DNA of 7,092 nucleotides, taken from positions 1-7,092 of the forward strand of contig DATDCY010000057.1 of the NCBI GenBank assembly GCA_036524115.1. Direction: 5' to 3'. Shown here piece after piece: positions 6,043 to 7,092 of this stretch. Within the stretch, counting starts at the first letter, position 1, and the number at the start of each line of letters is the position of its first letter. Origin of the DNA: a bacterium. GTDB lineage: Bacteria; JAUVQV01; DATDCY01. The notes beneath the pieces are model-generated. The model had not been told where the DNA came from. It ran no database searches and saw nothing but the letters and a program-made list of their open reading frames with translations. Position numbers and translations under genes: made by a program.

Positions 6043-6294
6043 ATGAACTGGATTGTCTCGTTGATCATTGGCGGCGTCATCGGCTGGCTGGCCAGCATCG
6101 TCATGAAGACAAACGCCCAGATGGGCTGGATCGCCAATGTGCTGGTCGGCATCATCGGCTCGTCGTTGGGATTCTGGGTCGCCGGACTCCTGGGGATCGT
6201 ACCCGTCGGCGGCGTCCTGCACTGGGTGATCGCCGTGGCGGGTGCGGCGCTGCTGATCGCCATCCTGCGCGCTGTCGGGGTCTTCCGGGGATAG
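6043..6294 (+). CDS. GlsB/YeaQ/YmgE family stress-response membrane protein
   Basis: This 83-residue inner-membrane protein has three hydrophobic segments (about 3-20, 29-51 and 59-77). The opening is MNWIVSLIIGGVIGWLAS, followed by IVMKTNAQMGWIANVLVGIIGSSLG. The Gly-rich helix, the MKT-x-AQMG loop and the length are those of the PF04226 (transglycosylase-associated) family. Members are often induced by envelope or general stress, but their biochemical role is not settled, and the name does not show any transglycosylase activity. The start is supported by AAAGGGAGG (6026-6034) 8 bases before ATG 6043. It stands alone on the plus strand and faces the minus-strand tRNA operon. Confidence 0.9.
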   Translation: MNWIVSLIIGGVIGWLASIVMKTNAQMGWIANVLVGIIGSSLGFWVAGLLGIVPVGGVLHWVIAVAGAALLIAILRAVGVFRG

Positions 6295-6298
6295 CGGC

Positions 6299-6313
6299 GC
6301 CGGCGACGCCGGC
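6299..6313 (+). terminator. Weak hairpin after the YeaQ-family gene
   Basis: GCCGGC-GAC-GCCGGC forms a 6-bp stem with a 3-base loop, starting 5 bases after the TAG stop. No T-run follows, so this is a modest terminator candidate; the hairpin at 6339-6354 may also serve. Confidence 0.35.
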
Positions 6314-6338
6314 AGCTCAGCGAACAGAAGCGGAAAGG

Positions 6339-6354
6339 CACGGGTCGGCCCGTG
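6339..6354 (-). terminator. Terminator of the tRNA-Val-Asp operon
   Basis: CACGGG-CCGA-CCCGTG (minus strand) is a perfect 6-bp stem with a tetraloop, 32 bases past the CCA of tRNA-Asp. On the minus strand a pyrimidine- and T-rich tail (CCTTTCCGCTTCTGTT) follows, fitting an intrinsic terminator in that direction. Confidence 0.6.
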
Positions 6355-6386
6355 TCAGGTGAGTCATTGAGTGTATTGGGAGGAAG

Positions 6387-6463
6387 TGGCGGGGCCGACG
6401 GGACTCGAACCCGCGCCCTCTGGCTTGACAGGCCAGCGTTATAACCGACTTAACTACGGCCCC
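6387..6463 (-). tRNA. tRNA-Asp(GTC)
   Basis: On the minus strand the full cloverleaf is present: acceptor GGGGCCG/CGGCCCC, D arm GTTA...TAAC, anticodon stem CTGGC/GCCAG with loop CTGTCAA (anticodon GTC, plus-strand 6427-6429), and T arm GCGGG-TTCGAGT-CCCGT. The discriminator is G, as usual for tRNA-Asp, and CCA is encoded in the gene. It lies 17 bases downstream of tRNA-Val on the same transcript. It reads GAC and, by wobble, GAT codons. Confidence 0.97.
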
Positions 6464-6480
6464 GCTTCTCTCCCCTGTGC

Positions 6481-6556
6481 TGGTGGGCGGTACAAGGGTC
6501 GAACTTGTGACCTTCTGTGTGTAAGACAGACGCTCTCCCAGCTGAGCTAACCGCCC
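6481..6556 (-). tRNA. tRNA-Val(TAC)
   Basis: On the minus strand the cloverleaf is acceptor GGGCGGT/ACCGCCC, D arm GCTC-AGCTGGGA-GAGC, anticodon stem TCTGT/ACAGA with loop CTTACAC (anticodon TAC, plus-strand 6521-6523), variable AGGTC, and T arm ACAAG-TTCGACC-CTTGT. The discriminator is A, and CCA is encoded. It is the first gene of the Val-Asp pair, an arrangement common in proteobacteria. Confidence 0.97.
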
Positions 6557-6561
6557 CAGTC

Positions 6562-6596
6562 ACGGGGGGGATGATAGGGACGCGCATCCCCCCCGT
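6562..6596. repeat. Perfect 11-bp inverted repeat over the tRNA promoter
   Basis: ACGGGGGGGAT (6562-6572) and ATCCCCCCCGT (6586-6596) are exact reverse complements separated by 13 bases. The arms cover the 3' half of the -35 and the spacer on one side, and the edge of the -10 plus the start-site region on the other. It also lies 31 bases past the stop of the outer-membrane protein gene transcribed in the same direction, where a terminator would be expected, but no T-run follows. Confidence 0.85.
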
Positions 6597-6599
6597 CAA
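6571..6599 (-). promoter_or_regulatory. Sigma70-type promoter of the tRNA operon
   Basis: On the minus strand TTGACG (6599-6594), a 17-base spacer and TATCAT (6576-6571) make a strong promoter, with the -10 ending 14 bases before tRNA-Val. The expected start is near 6564. The stretch after the -10 is CCCCCCCG, a GC-rich discriminator of the type associated with ppGpp-dependent (stringent) control of stable RNA genes; that regulation is inferred. Confidence 0.8.
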
Positions 6600-6626
6600 G
6601 AAGAATCTTGGCCCCGGGTCCGCGCG

Positions 6627-7092
6627 CTAGAACCGGAACCTCAAGCCCAGCCCGATGCGGGCGAAGTCGTCGAAGTTGTCGAGCTCGTCGGCGCGCGCGC
6701 GGCCCTCGAGGAACACCTCGGCGTTCCTGCCGTCGGGGGCGCCGAACGCCAGGTAGCCGACGTCCGCGATGAGGTCCGCCTGACCGTCGTTGCCGGACCA
6801 GTAGCCGGCGCCGGCGCCCAGGGAGACCCTGCCGATCCAGCGGTAGTCGAGCAGGGCGTCCGCCGTGAAGGCGCTGCCGCCGTCGTTGCCCATCCAGCGT
6901 ACGGCCCCACCCACGAGGCCGATCAGGTGCAGCTTTCCGACCAGGGGGATTTCGTAGCCAACTCGGCCGAAGGCGTAGTTGGCCGGGTCAAGCTGGCGGG
7001 AGAGACCGACGTCCACGATCGGGCCGCCGAAACGCGCCTCGGGCGGGGGCGGCGGGGGTGCCGGGGCCGCCACGGGGGCGGGCGGCGGCGGG
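6627..7092 (-). CDS. Outer-membrane beta-barrel protein, C-terminal part (5' end outside the window)
   Basis: The frame runs leftward from the window edge to TAG at 6629-6627. A GTG at 7073 is a possible start, but the frame stays open to the edge and codes more prolines, so the gene is probably truncated by the window. The visible N-terminal part is a Pro/Ala-rich linker (PAPPPPPPEARFGG), followed by about eight amphipathic strands (YAFGRVGYEI, LHLIGLVGGAV, FTADALLDYRW, RVSLGAGAGYW, ADLIADVGYLAF, AEVFLEGRARA, ARIGLGLRFRF). The final residue is Phe within an alternating aromatic strand, the C-terminal signature recognised by the BAM complex. An OmpA-like or porin-like barrel fits; the linker could join it to an upstream domain such as a periplasmic one. 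The specific function is not recognised. Confidence 0.8.
   Translation of the reverse strand, partial: PPPPAPVAAPAPPPPPPEARFGGPIVDVGLSRQLDPANYAFGRVGYEIPLVGKLHLIGLVGGAVRWMGNDGGSAFTADALLDYRWIGRVSLGAGAGYWSGNDGQADLIADVGYLAFGAPDGRNAEVFLEGRARADELDNFDDFARIGLGLRFRF

Noticed and set aside
5704-6222. 172-codon minus-strand frame across the region upstream of and within the YeaQ-family gene
   Set aside because: It is the antisense of a recognisable membrane protein and of non-coding sequence, with no family features.
1-7092. CRISPR array, insertion sequence, integrase or toxin-antitoxin module
   Set aside because: No spaced direct repeats of CRISPR type, transposase or integrase motifs, terminal repeats around a cargo, or toxin/antitoxin-like pairs were seen on either strand.

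Overview
The window is GC-rich (roughly 70% by eye) chromosomal DNA from a Gram-negative bacterium. The evidence is an outer-membrane beta-barrel protein ending in Phe, an MltA-type murein transglycosylase with a lipoprotein-like signal, and a TTGACR/TATCAT sigma70-type promoter. The gene set and the style of the secreted repeat protein resemble Desulfuromonadales/Geobacter-like or other deltaproteobacterial genomes. That placement is an impression, not a demonstrated assignment.

Layout. (1) Positions 1-344 hold the 3' end of an unrecognised plus-strand gene. (2) Positions 373-2357 hold a translationally coupled aguB-aguA pair (N-carbamoylputrescine amidase, agmatine deiminase), joined by a GTGA start/stop overlap. 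Together the two enzymes convert agmatine to putrescine. (3) A 422-bp non-coding stretch leads to a plus-strand gene (2780-4141) for an exported protein with tail-fibre-like decad repeats, an HTH motif and a beta-helix made of about 26-residue repeats. This gene and its leader are clearly less GC-rich than everything around them, which suggests separate acquisition. (4) A 9-bp-stem hairpin separates it from a convergent minus-strand pair: mltA (4293-5588) and, overlapping its stop by GTGA, a 42-codon single-pass membrane protein (4168-4296) that is easily missed because of its size. (5) The 454-bp region 5589-6042 holds a candidate promoter for mltA, placed so that the transcript would be nearly leaderless, and an uncertain tiny transmembrane reading frame. 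(6) A plus-strand GlsB/YeaQ/YmgE family membrane protein follows at 6043-6294. (7) A minus-strand tRNA operon, tRNA-Val(TAC) then tRNA-Asp(GTC), has a strong promoter and a terminator hairpin. Its promoter core lies inside a perfect 11-bp inverted repeat. (8) The window ends inside a minus-strand outer-membrane beta-barrel gene with a proline-rich linker.

Most of the window is housekeeping or envelope functions: polyamine synthesis, murein turnover, tRNA supply and membrane stress. I found no complete new multi-gene system. The points most worth a second look are the small gene coupled to mltA, the inverted repeat over the tRNA promoter, and the low-GC chimeric secreted protein.
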